DNA from: an uncultured Roseburia sp.
Lineage (GTDB): Bacteria; Bacillota; Clostridia; Lachnospirales; Lachnospiraceae
Assembly (NCBI GenBank): GCA_934292805.1
Contig: CAKQXQ010000029.1
Span: forward strand, 1-27,778
Reading direction: 5' to 3'
DNA: 27,778 nucleotides
Below the pieces are notes generated by a model. The model saw nothing but the letters and a program-made list of their open reading frames with translations, was not told the DNA's origin and searched no databases. Made by a program: the position numbers and the translations under genes. Shown one piece after another: positions 13,385 to 21,169 of the stretch (within the stretch, counting starts at the first letter, position 1; each line of letters opens with the position of its first letter).

Positions 13385-14389
13385 ATTAACAAGAAGCAGA
13401 AAAATCTTTTGAAATGGTTATTTGTAATTTTAATAATAGGAGCAATCGTATATACCTTCCGGGATACAGCGGGACCGATCTTAGAGCAGCTTAAGAAGAC
13501 GTCACCGTCTGTTCTCACAGGCTTATGCGGAATGTCCGTGATTTACTGTCTGATCGAGGCACTGATTACAACAGTCCTCGCCAGACAGTATGTTTCCGGA
13601 TTTTGCTATAAGTGGGGAATAGAAAACATGTTTTTCTGTTCCTTTTATCGTGTTGCGACACTGGGCAGCGGATCGGGTGTAGCAGCAATTATTTATCTGA
13701 ATGAACATGGAGTGGAATATTCCAGCGGATTCGGAATGTACATGCTACAGTATGCATTCCATAAGATCAGTATAGCAATTTATTCGGCGATATTTTTTGT
13801 GATAAGCTGGGGATATATGTGCAGGCATTTTGGCGGATACACCTGGCTGCTTCTGGCAGGATATGCAGTCACGATGCTGATCACGCTTGCACTGATCCTG
13901 TTCTGCTGTTCCGCAAAGTTTCATCAGATGATCTTTGCAATCATCGATTTTTTCAATAAAAAAGGGAAAATGGATGCATTAGAGACACAGTTAAGAGACC
14001 ACTGTGAGCAGCTGGAAACAGCATCAAAGTATCTGTTAAAGAATAAAAAGATGGTTGCCGGAGTGATCGGATTGAATATTATCAAGCTCTGCTTCTGGTA
14101 TGGGATGCCTTATCTTATTTTCAGAGGATGCGGACAGATCAGTCTGATTGAGACGATGGCGATCACTTCCCTGTCAGTAATGCTGGCAGCGGTCCTTCCG
14201 TCACCGGCAGGGATCGGATCTACGGAGTTTGTATTTACGGGACTGTTTGCGGGGATCGTAGGAACCGGAATGGCAGGCTCGGCATCGCTTCTGTATCGTT
14301 TTGCAACATTTGTTTTCCCATTTCTGATCGGAATCGTTACGGTGATCGCAAGAAGAGTGCGTGAACACAGGGCTATGGAGAATCTGTAG
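13385..14389 (+). CDS. LPG-synthase-type transmembrane (flippase-like) protein, non-ATG start
   Basis: An integral membrane protein of the lysylphosphatidylglycerol synthase transmembrane family (the MprF N-terminal half, formerly UPF0104), with about 7-8 hydrophobic segments and the conserved blocks FYRVATLGSGSGVAAI, LPSPAGIGSTEF and SLLYRFATFVFPFLIG. There is no C-terminal lysyl-transferase domain. No in-frame ATG exists near the start. I chose ATT at 13385, with AAGAGG (13371-13376) eight bases before it, giving (M)NKKQKNLLKWLFVIL, a charged N terminus before the first helix. The other choice is TTG at 13409, which lacks a good ribosome site. The ribosome site overlaps the stop codon of the radical SAM gene, so the two are likely translationally coupled. 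Its substrate is unknown; lipid translocation is inferred from the family. Confidence 0.85.
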   Translation: MNKKQKNLLKWLFVILIIGAIVYTFRDTAGPILEQLKKTSPSVLTGLCGMSVIYCLIEALITTVLARQYVSGFCYKWGIENMFFCSFYRVATLGSGSGVAAIIYLNEHGVEYSSGFGMYMLQYAFHKISIAIYSAIFFVISWGYMCRHFGGYTWLLLAGYAVTMLITLALILFCCSAKFHQMIFAIIDFFNKKGKMDALETQLRDHCEQLETASKYLLKNKKMVAGVIGLNIIKLCFWYGMPYLIFRGCGQISLIETMAITSLSVMLAAVLPSPAGIGSTEFVFTGLFAGIVGTGMAGSASLLYRFATFVFPFLIGIVTVIARRVREHRAMENL

Positions 14390-14450
14390 ACTTTTTGTGA
14401 CAGATGGATTAAAATGATGACAGACTTTATAGCCGGAGGAAGACATTATA

Positions 14451-15482
14451 ATGGCAACGATCAAAGAAATCGCGGAACTGGCAGGTGTCAGCACGACAAC
14501 CGTATCGAATGTGATCCATGGTAAAACGAAGAGGGTATCGCCTTCTACGATCAGGGAAGTAGAACGTCTGATAAAGGAATTGGGATATGTCCAGAAGATG
14601 GGACTGCGTGTTTTGAACAATGAAAAATCACAGCTGATAGCAGTTGTGATCAATTACCATAAAGACTTTAAGGATTCCATACTGGGGGATCCGTTTTACG
14701 GAAAAATCATAGGTTTCATAGAGGAGTATTTACAAAACCACGGATACTATATGATGCTCTATTCCACAAAGGATATCGAGAAGATATTCCAGATGGTGAT
14801 CGGATGGGATGTAGATGGTGTGATCGCAGTATCATTCAGCAAACGAAACTGCGAGAAAATTTATCAATTAGTAAAAAAGAGCATTGTGTCAGTGGATGCG
14901 TATGGAGATGTGAAGCCGGGAGAGGAAAGCCATGTGATCAATGTGGGGCTGGATGACGAGAGCGGTGGATATCAGATGACAAAATACCTGCTTGAATGTG
15001 GATATGAACACATTAAAGTCTGTGCCGGAAGAGACAGTGGTGTGGATCATCTTCGCTATATCGGTGCAGAGAGAGCAATGGAGGATTATGCAGGTGAAAA
15101 TCAAAAAATGCAGTTTATTGCACTTGGCATGAATAAAGAGAAGCGCAGAGAAAGCTACGAGTGGCTTTTAAGAAGAAGACAACCCAAAACTGCATTATTT
15201 TTTTTATCGGATATGTATGCTTTGGAAGCAATGAACTATTTTGCAGATAAAAATATTCAGATACCGCAGGAGATAGGAATTGCCGGATTTGATGACATCA
15301 TATATTCTGAGTATTCCAATCCAAGACTGACAACAGTAAAACAGGATGTGGAAGAAAAAGCAAAGAGGGCGGTAGAGATTCTGTTACAGCAGATCGATGG
15401 ACAGAACACAGAAGAAAAAGAAATCAGGCTTCCGGTCAGATTGATGAAACGAAAATCTGCAAGAGAGCAGGAAAGAGAATAG
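14451..15482 (+). CDS. LacI-family transcriptional regulator
   Basis: A 343-residue DNA-binding repressor. The N-terminal helix-turn-helix with hinge is clear: TIKEIAELAGVSTTTVSNVIHG (3-24), then KRVSPSTIREVERLIKELGY. From about residue 60 the periplasmic-binding-protein-like effector domain follows, with DVDGVIAVSFS, GLDDESGGYQM and the closing IGIAGFDDIIYSEYSNPRLTTVKQD that is typical of the family. GGAGG precedes the ATG. It lies 346 bp upstream of the PTS operon and is the natural candidate to bind the two 16-bp palindromes around that promoter. The effector is probably a sugar or sugar phosphate handled by the operon; this is inference from position. Confidence 0.93.
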   Translation: MATIKEIAELAGVSTTTVSNVIHGKTKRVSPSTIREVERLIKELGYVQKMGLRVLNNEKSQLIAVVINYHKDFKDSILGDPFYGKIIGFIEEYLQNHGYYMMLYSTKDIEKIFQMVIGWDVDGVIAVSFSKRNCEKIYQLVKKSIVSVDAYGDVKPGEESHVINVGLDDESGGYQMTKYLLECGYEHIKVCAGRDSGVDHLRYIGAERAMEDYAGENQKMQFIALGMNKEKRRESYEWLLRRRQPKTALFFLSDMYALEAMNYFADKNIQIPQEIGIAGFDDIIYSEYSNPRLTTVKQDVEEKAKRAVEILLQQIDGQNTEEKEIRLPVRLMKRKSAREQERE

Positions 15483-15487
15483 CGGAA

Positions 15488-15540
15488 AGACAGGTTATCA
15501 GAGATGAAAGTGTTTCATTCTGACGACCTGTCTTTTTTTA
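15488..15540 (+). terminator. Terminator of the lacI-type gene
   Basis: AGACAGGT (15488-15495) pairs with ACCTGTCT (15526-15533). An inner stem extends it (around GATGAAA/TTTCATT), and seven T residues follow. Confidence 0.9.
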
Positions 15541-15667
15541 TGTAATAGGAAACTTTGTTCCTATTACATAAAAACGCTCCGCGAGGATCGCACTGCGGCG
15601 GATAAGAAACATGTCGCATATTGCGACCCGCCGCAGGCGGAGAATCCCGCAGGTGGGATTCTCTTTT
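15541..15667. repeat. Multi-stem palindromic block, possible dispersed repeat (REP/MITE-like)
   Basis: Four perfect inverted repeats are packed into 127 bp: TGTAATAGGAA/TTCCTATTACA (15541-15551, 15558-15568); CTGCGGCGG/CCGCCGCAG (15593-15601, 15628-15636) holding an inner GTCGCA/TGCGAC (15613-15618, 15622-15627); and GAGAATCCC/GGGATTCTC (15640-15648, 15655-15663), which is followed by TTTT. CTCCGC (15577-15582) can also pair with GCGGAG (15637-15642) and enclose the middle stem. The middle is GC-rich unlike its surroundings. No coding capacity is seen. It lies between the lacI terminator and the PTS promoter. It may be a dispersed palindromic element or an extra transcription insulator. Confidence 0.6.
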
Positions 15668-15723
15668 ATAAAAAAAATAGTAATAGTGCACAAAAAGTGA
15701 AAAAAGAAAATGTCTAAAAACAT

Positions 15724-15739
15724 GGTTATCTACATAACC
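15724..15739. promoter_or_regulatory. Upstream operator candidate (16-bp palindrome)
   Basis: GGTTATCTACATAACC has 6-bp perfect arms and lies directly upstream of the -35 box. It matches the second site at 15785-15800 in 14 of 16 positions; both fit the palindrome GGTTATGTACATAACC. The likely binder is the neighbouring LacI-family protein. Confidence 0.7.
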
Positions 15740-15741
15740 TC

Positions 15742-15770
15742 TTTACGAGTCTGATGTTGGATGTTATAGT
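15742..15770 (+). promoter_or_regulatory. Promoter of the PTS operon
   Basis: TTTACG (15742-15747) and TATAGT (15765-15770) are separated by 17 bp. The start site is expected near 15777, so one palindrome sits just upstream of the -35 box and the other just inside the transcript. Confidence 0.7.
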
Positions 15771-15784
15771 GTGCTTGAAAGAAA

Positions 15785-15800
15785 GGTTAGGTACATAACC
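15785..15800. promoter_or_regulatory. Downstream operator candidate (16-bp palindrome)
   Basis: GGTTAGGTACATAACC lies at about +9 to +24. The centre-to-centre distance to the upstream site is 61 bp, close to six helical turns, which suits cooperative binding or a small loop across the promoter. Confidence 0.7.
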
Positions 15801-15828
15801 TGAGAGAAAAAGGAAGGAGCGGGATTAG

Positions 15829-16794
15829 ATGAAACAGATATTAATCGCAACGCATGGCAAGATGGCTTCCGGAATCCGATATACGGTGGAACTGATCGTC
15901 GGAAAGATGGAAGGAATTGAAACCATTGACGCATACGTGACACCTGAAGACAATGTGGAGGAGAAGTTTAAGGAATATTTCAGGAAGCACGAACAGGACA
16001 GAGTGATCGTATTTACAGATCTGATGGGCGGCAGTGTCAACCAGAAATTAATGGAATACAGCAAAAGAGAGAATGTTACATTGATCACAGGAACAAATCT
16101 CCCGGTACTTATGCAGGTTATGCTGGCAGATGATGACGTGACAGATGATGAAATCCAGGAATATATCGATGATGCAAGAAGTGAGCTTCAGATGGTTTGC
16201 CTGGAAGAGAAAAAAACAAATACAGACGAAGTAAAAGAAGAAAAAAAGACTGAAAAGCCAGAAAAGGAAATACAGACTTTTGAAGATTCAACAGCGAAGA
16301 TCGCTGCATTAAGAGTAGATGACAGACTGATCCACGGACAGGTTGCAATGACCTGGACAAAGCAGCTGAGAGTTCAGGGAATCGTTGTGGCAAATGATGA
16401 TGCCGCAAATGACAATACACAGAAAATGGCATTAAAAATGGCTGTTCCAGCCGGCATTAAAGTGTTGATCAAACCGGTTGATGAAGCAATTCGTGTGTTG
16501 AATGATCCAAGGGCAGCAAAAATGCGGATCCTTGTTCTGACAAGAACGGTAAAGGATGCACTGAAGGTAAGAAAACAGGTTGGAGAGATCGAATTTTTGA
16601 ATGTCGGAAACGTAGGACGGTTCGACGGAGTAGATGCCTCAGAGAAACAGCTGCTTTCTCCAACGATCATGCTGACAGATGCGGAAGTAAAGGCACTCAG
16701 AGAACTGGTAGAAGTTGATCCGAAGACATGTATACAGCAGGTTCCGAACGATGAACAGAAACTGGTAAAAGATATTATAGGAAAATTAAAATAA
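15829..16794 (+). CDS. PTS mannose/fructose/sorbose-family IIA-IIB fusion
   Basis: A 321-residue cytoplasmic phosphocarrier with two domains. IIA of the mannose family spans residues 1-120, with the phospho-acceptor H9 in IATHGKMA and the FTDLMGGSV motif near 62-70. A highly charged linker (about 126-154, rich in Lys and Glu) joins it to IIB, with the second phospho-acceptor H169 in RVDDRLIHGQV and the NVGNVGR motif. It passes phosphate from HPr to IIA to IIB and on to the sugar carried by IIC/IID. A GGAAGGAG ribosome site precedes the ATG. It is the first gene of the operon, 29 bases after the inner operator, and its linked IIAB arrangement resembles the E. coli ManX layout. Confidence 0.94.
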   Translation: MKQILIATHGKMASGIRYTVELIVGKMEGIETIDAYVTPEDNVEEKFKEYFRKHEQDRVIVFTDLMGGSVNQKLMEYSKRENVTLITGTNLPVLMQVMLADDDVTDDEIQEYIDDARSELQMVCLEEKKTNTDEVKEEKKTEKPEKEIQTFEDSTAKIAALRVDDRLIHGQVAMTWTKQLRVQGIVVANDDAANDNTQKMALKMAVPAGIKVLIKPVDEAIRVLNDPRAAKMRILVLTRTVKDALKVRKQVGEIEFLNVGNVGRFDGVDASEKQLLSPTIMLTDAEVKALRELVEVDPKTCIQQVPNDEQKLVKDIIGKLK

Positions 16795-16819
16795 TTGGTG
16801 ATGGGAAAGGAGAAAAAAC

Positions 16820-17629
16820 ATGTTAAATGCATTTCTTGTAGCGTTAGCAGTATTTATCTGCGTTGGTGGAGCTGAATTAGCAGGTTTTACAATGTTGAAC
16901 AGACCGATCGTGATTGGTCCGCTGGTTGGACTGTTTCTGGGAGATCTTCATACAGGAGTTATCGTTGGAGCTTCCCTTGAAGCAGTATTTATGGGAGTTG
17001 TCAATATCGGAGGAGCTTCGGCGGCTGAGCCTGGAATTGCAACAGCAGTAGGAACCGCATTTGCGATCATGCTTGGTAAGGGAAGTGAAGTGGCACTCAC
17101 CCTGGCTCTTCCGATCGGAATTCTGGGACTTCAGATCAAGACTGTTTTATATATTTTTATCGTAGGTATGTTTGCAAAAAAATTCGATCAGCTTGCATCC
17201 GAAGGCAAGGAAAAACAAATTATTGCACTTCATTATGGATTATGGGCTGTGAACTGGTTCTTATATTCATTGGTTGCTTTCCTTGGAATCTTATTCGGAT
17301 CTGATGCAGTAAGTGCACTGCTTGATGCAATTCCGGATGTCGTTATGAACGGATTGTCTGTCTGCGGCGGACTGCTTCCGGCAGTTGGTATGGCGATGCT
17401 TATGAAAATGCTTTGGGACAAGAAAATCTGCATGTTCTATTTCCTTGGATTTGTACTTGCAGCCTATTTGAACCTTCCGTTGATCGCACTTGCGGTTCTG
17501 GGTGTGATCATTGCTGTTTCAATTGCCATGAATGATTACAAATTCAATCAGCTTGCATCGCAGAGAGTTACTGCACAGATCAATGAAGAATATGAACTGG
17601 ATGAAGAAGAGGAGGAATTTTTCGCATGA
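16820..17629 (+). CDS. PTS mannose-family IIC permease subunit
   Basis: A 269-residue integral membrane protein of the EII-Sor family with about seven to eight hydrophobic segments. Typical blocks are LNRPIVIGPLVGLFLGD, GVIVGASLEAVFMGVVNIGGA and the early GGAELAG. Together with IID it forms the sugar channel. AAAGGAG precedes the ATG; the gap from IIAB is 25 bases. Its stop overlaps the start of IID by four bases (ATGA), showing translational coupling. Family membership does not fix the sugar; the glucosidase downstream suggests an alpha-glucoside. Confidence 0.94.
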   Translation: MLNAFLVALAVFICVGGAELAGFTMLNRPIVIGPLVGLFLGDLHTGVIVGASLEAVFMGVVNIGGASAAEPGIATAVGTAFAIMLGKGSEVALTLALPIGILGLQIKTVLYIFIVGMFAKKFDQLASEGKEKQIIALHYGLWAVNWFLYSLVAFLGILFGSDAVSALLDAIPDVVMNGLSVCGGLLPAVGMAMLMKMLWDKKICMFYFLGFVLAAYLNLPLIALAVLGVIIAVSIAMNDYKFNQLASQRVTAQINEEYELDEEEEEFFA

Positions 17630-18456
17630 GTAATATAACAAAATCAATTCCGGCAGATGAAAGAAAAATGTTAAGAAAAGCTTTCTGGCGTTCATTTACA
17701 CTGTATGCGGCAGTAAGCCCGGCGAAGCAGGGAGCTTCCGGATTCTGTTATTCCCTGATGCCGTTTATCAATAAATTTTACAAAAATGATGAAGAAGGGA
17801 AAAAGGCAGCTTTATCCAGAAGCATGTCTTACTTCAATACAACGATCACATGCTCTACATTTATTATGGGACTTGTTGCATCTATGGAAAAGAAAAACAG
17901 TGAGCAGAAAGATTTTGATGCGAATTCCATCAATGCTGTGAAGTCAAGTCTGATGGGACCGCTGGCAGGTATCGGTGATTCGATTTTCTGGGGAGTACTT
18001 CGAGTGATCGCAGCAGGAATCGCAGTTGGTCTTGGTTCTACAGGAAATATCCTGGCTCCACTGGTATTCCTTATTCTGTTCAATGTTCCATCTATTTTAA
18101 TAAAATATTACGGTACATTCTTCGGTTACAAGCTTGGTTCTGAGTATATCCAGAAAATGTATGAAAGCGGCCTTATGAATATTTTGACAAAAGCTGCAAG
18201 CATTGTTGGTCTGGTTATGGTTGGTGGAATGACAGCGAGCATGGTGACATTCAACTCTACCTTTGAGCTGAGTATGAAGGGGGAATCAATTTTGAATCTT
18301 CAGAGTATGTTAGACCAGATCTTCGTTGGAATTGTTCCTCTTGGTCTGACCATGCTGTGCTATTATCTGCTGAAGAAGAAAAACATCAGTGTTACTGTCC
18401 TGATCATCGGAGTGATTATTTTGAGTATTTTGTTATCTGTGCTGGGGATTGCATAA
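17626..18456 (+). CDS. PTS mannose-family IID subunit
   Basis: A 276-residue membrane subunit unique to mannose-type PTS systems. Signatures are FWRSFTLYAAVSPAKQGASG near the N terminus, the SLMGPLAGIGDSIFWG motif around residues 106-121, and a hydrophobic C-terminal region with KYYGTFFGYKLG before it. It overlaps the IIC stop by four bases. The glucosidase gene begins 31 bases after it with its own AGGAGG ribosome site. Confidence 0.94.
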   Translation: MSNITKSIPADERKMLRKAFWRSFTLYAAVSPAKQGASGFCYSLMPFINKFYKNDEEGKKAALSRSMSYFNTTITCSTFIMGLVASMEKKNSEQKDFDANSINAVKSSLMGPLAGIGDSIFWGVLRVIAAGIAVGLGSTGNILAPLVFLILFNVPSILIKYYGTFFGYKLGSEYIQKMYESGLMNILTKAASIVGLVMVGGMTASMVTFNSTFELSMKGESILNLQSMLDQIFVGIVPLGLTMLCYYLLKKKNISVTVLIIGVIILSILLSVLGIA

Positions 18457-18487
18457 GGAAGAGACATAAAAGCAGGAGGAAACAAAA

Positions 18488-20164
18488 ATGAAGAATTGGT
18501 GGAAAGATGCTGTTGTTTATCAAATATATCCGAGAAGTTTTAAAGATTCTAACGGAGATGGATTCGGAGATCTGCAGGGCATTATAGAGAAACTGGATTA
18601 TTTAAAGGAACTTGGGATTGATGTGATCTGGTTAAGTCCGGTATTCGATTCACCTCAGGATGATAATGGATATGATATCCGGGATTACAGAAGCATCTAT
18701 GCCGGATTTGGTTCCAATGAGGATATGGAAGAACTGATAAATAAAGCTCATGACAGGAATATTAAGATCGTACTTGACCTGGTAGTCAATCATACTTCAG
18801 ATGAACATGCATGGTTTGTGGAAAGCCGTAAATCTAAGGATAATGAATACAGTGATTACTATATCTGGAAGGATCCGAAGAAAGATGGAAGTGAGCCGAA
18901 TAACTGGGGTTCCAGCTTTTGCGGCAGTGCGTGGGAATACTGTGAGGAAAGAGGTCAGTATTACCTGCATTTCTACAGCAAAAAGCAGCCGGATTTAAAC
19001 TGGGAAAATCCAAAAGTCCGTCAGGAAGTCTATGATCTGATGAAATTCTGGATGGAAAAAGGTGCCGATGGATGGCGTATGGATGTAATCGCATCGATTT
19101 CCAAGGATCAGAATTATCCGGATTATCCGGAAGAAGATGGAAGAAAATACTATACCGGAAAATATCACAGCAACGGTCCAAGACTCCATGAATTTATTCA
19201 TGAGATGAATCAGGAAGTTCTGTCAAAATATGACTGCATGACAGTTGGAGAGGCACCGGGTTCAACTCCGGAGGTGGCAAGATTATTTACAGATCCGGCG
19301 AGAGAAGAACTGAATATGATCTTTACCTTTGAGCATATGAATATTGACAGGATCCCTGGATCTGTGAACCGCAAATGGGCATTGAAACCATTTGATCTTC
19401 GTGAATTAAAAAGAGTGATGTCTGAGTGGCAGAATAAATTGTATAAAAGAGGATGGAATGCTCTGTATTTTGAGAATCACGATCAGCCGCGTGTGATCTC
19501 CAGATGGGGAAACGATACGACATATCGCAAGAAGTGTGCAGAAGCATATGCAACGATTCTGCACGGAATGCAGGGTACACCTTATATTTATCAGGGAGAA
19601 GAAATCGGAATGACAAATGTTCATTTTGAACTGGATGAATATGAGGATATCGAAGTCCGGAATGCTTATAAAGAACTAGTGCAGAATGGAAAGACAATCT
19701 CAGAAGAAGATTTCAAAAAGGCTGTATGGAATAAGAGCAGAGACAATGCAAGGACACCTATGCAGTGGGATGACAGCGACAATGCCGGATTTACGACAGG
19801 AAAACCATGGTTTAAGATCTCTGACAGATATAAGGAAATTAATGTAAAACAGGCATTGACTGACAAAGATTCTATTTTTTACTATTATAAAAAACTCATT
19901 GAACTGCGTCATAAGGAAAGCATTCTGACAGATGGAGATTATCAGCTTCTTCTGCCGGAAGATGAAAAGATTTTTGCGTATTTGAGAAATACAGAAAACG
20001 AAAGCTGGCTTGTAGCAGCGAACATGTCAGAAGATAATGTGGCGACTGACAAATTGAAAACTGCTGTGAAGGGAAAACAGGAGATTATAATCGGAAACTA
20101 TGAGCGTGCTGACCTGAAGGAAGCATTAAGACCATATGAAGCGTTTATGATGCGTATAAAATAA
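18488..20164 (+). CDS. GH13 alpha-glucosidase, oligo-1,6-glucosidase type (GH13_31-like)
   Basis: A 558-residue intracellular glycoside hydrolase with no signal peptide. The conserved regions are DLVVNH (97-102), DGWRMDV with nucleophile D199, VGEAPG with acid/base E255, and ENHDQ with D332. QPDLN (167-171) is the region V signature of the oligo-1,6-glucosidase subgroup. V200 after the nucleophile is the residue linked in Bacillus enzymes to alpha-1,6 rather than alpha-1,4 preference. D199, V200 and E255 keep the exact numbering of Bacillus oligo-1,6-glucosidase. Expected substrates are isomaltose or isomalto-oligosaccharides; trehalose-6-phosphate hydrolases are close relatives and cannot be excluded. 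It lies in the PTS operon, which raises the question whether it acts on a phosphorylated disaccharide. Confidence 0.92.
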   Translation: MKNWWKDAVVYQIYPRSFKDSNGDGFGDLQGIIEKLDYLKELGIDVIWLSPVFDSPQDDNGYDIRDYRSIYAGFGSNEDMEELINKAHDRNIKIVLDLVVNHTSDEHAWFVESRKSKDNEYSDYYIWKDPKKDGSEPNNWGSSFCGSAWEYCEERGQYYLHFYSKKQPDLNWENPKVRQEVYDLMKFWMEKGADGWRMDVIASISKDQNYPDYPEEDGRKYYTGKYHSNGPRLHEFIHEMNQEVLSKYDCMTVGEAPGSTPEVARLFTDPAREELNMIFTFEHMNIDRIPGSVNRKWALKPFDLRELKRVMSEWQNKLYKRGWNALYFENHDQPRVISRWGNDTTYRKKCAEAYATILHGMQGTPYIYQGEEIGMTNVHFELDEYEDIEVRNAYKELVQNGKTISEEDFKKAVWNKSRDNARTPMQWDDSDNAGFTTGKPWFKISDRYKEINVKQALTDKDSIFYYYKKLIELRHKESILTDGDYQLLLPEDEKIFAYLRNTENESWLVAANMSEDNVATDKLKTAVKGKQEIIIGNYERADLKEALRPYEAFMMRIK

Positions 20165-20180
20165 GACCTGGGAGAGACAT

Positions 20181-21005
20181 ATGGAAAAATATCTGATTGC
20201 CCTGGACATGGATGGGACACTGTTGAACAGACATGGAAAGGTATCAAAAAGAACAGTTGAAGTTTTAAACAGCCTGATTAGGAAAGGACATTATATTGTT
20301 CCGGCAAGCGGGCGGGCATTTACGATTCTTCCAAAAGAAATTTTGGAATTACAGGGAATACAATTTGCTGTTTTGGAAAACGGTGCGATTGTATGGGACT
20401 GGAAAAATCAATGTGCAATAAAACAGGAGCGGCTTCCACAGGGCTTTGTAGCAGCAATACTTGAGGAGATAGAAAAACAGACGGCATCCGGTTATTATGC
20501 AGAGGTAATTGTAAATGGCAAAGTCTACGCAGATGAAAGAATACAAAAAAAGCTGGAACAATCAAAGATAATGGGAAACTTTGCGGAATATATGAAACAG
20601 AATCATATTTTTCTTGAGAATCTGTCTTCAAGGATCGAACTGTTAAATGCAGCTGAAAAACTGAATGTTTATTTTGAAGATGTGAACCATGGTGAAGCAG
20701 TACGTGAAAAATGGAAGAAAGAACCACAGCTGAATGTTACAACCTCAGTAAGCGGCAATGCGGAATTCACGGCAGCTGGGATCAGCAAGGGACATGGAAT
20801 TCTAACATTACAGCAGCATTTGGGAATTCCAAAAGAGCATTGCATCGCCATCGGAGATGATGAAAATGATCTGGAGATGTTCGAGCAGGTACAGGTGGCA
20901 GTTGCAATGGGAAATGCAAAAGAAAAGGTAAAACGTGCAGCAGATGAAGTGACATTAGATTGTGATGAAGATGGTGCAGCGGTATTTTTAGAACGATATT
21001 TCTGA
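20181..21005 (+). CDS. Cof-type HAD-IIB sugar phosphatase
   Basis: A 274-residue cytoplasmic phosphatase of the HAD superfamily, class IIB (Cof/YidA type). Motif I is DMDGTLL with nucleophile D9 and acid D11, motif II is the S of PASGRA (residue 43), motif III is the K of SKG near residue 203, and motif IV is GDDENDLEMF near 225-234. The large C2-type cap (about residues 85-190) sets substrate choice. It begins 16 bases after the glucosidase stop, with GGGAGAG as ribosome site, and is the last gene of the operon. From position it may dephosphorylate a sugar phosphate made by the PTS; this is inference. Confidence 0.92.
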   Translation: MEKYLIALDMDGTLLNRHGKVSKRTVEVLNSLIRKGHYIVPASGRAFTILPKEILELQGIQFAVLENGAIVWDWKNQCAIKQERLPQGFVAAILEEIEKQTASGYYAEVIVNGKVYADERIQKKLEQSKIMGNFAEYMKQNHIFLENLSSRIELLNAAEKLNVYFEDVNHGEAVREKWKKEPQLNVTTSVSGNAEFTAAGISKGHGILTLQQHLGIPKEHCIAIGDDENDLEMFEQVQVAVAMGNAKEKVKRAADEVTLDCDEDGAAVFLERYF

Positions 21006-21009
21006 TTAG

Positions 21010-21041
21010 AGGGGGTAGTCCGATGATGGCTGCCCCTTTTT
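21010..21041 (+). terminator. Probable terminator of the PTS operon
   Basis: AGGGGG (21010-21015) pairs with CCCCT (21033-21037) with an extra AG/CT step, followed by five T residues. The stem is short but GC-rich. Confidence 0.6.
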
Positions 21042-21078
21042 GAAGTTTACAAAACTGTGTTTTTTTGTTTTCACAAAA

Positions 21079-21106
21079 TTGACAAATTTTTATGAAATGA
21101 TAGAAT
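21079..21106 (+). promoter_or_regulatory. Promoter of the LTA-synthase-like gene
   Basis: A perfect TTGACA (21079-21084) and TAGAAT (21101-21106) are separated by 16 bp. The start codon is about 63 bases further on. Confidence 0.75.
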
Positions 21107-21169
21107 AGCGTTGTTATGATATGCAAAAGAAAATCAGATACTACCGATGGTAGCACAGGAGTATTATAA

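Noticed and set aside
15538..15723. 61-residue open frame on the minus strand
   Set aside because: It runs through the palindromic stems and the lacI terminator and has no ribosome site.
15700..15828. Catabolite-responsive element upstream of the PTS operon
   Set aside because: No sequence fits the CcpA consensus; the palindromes present are of another type.
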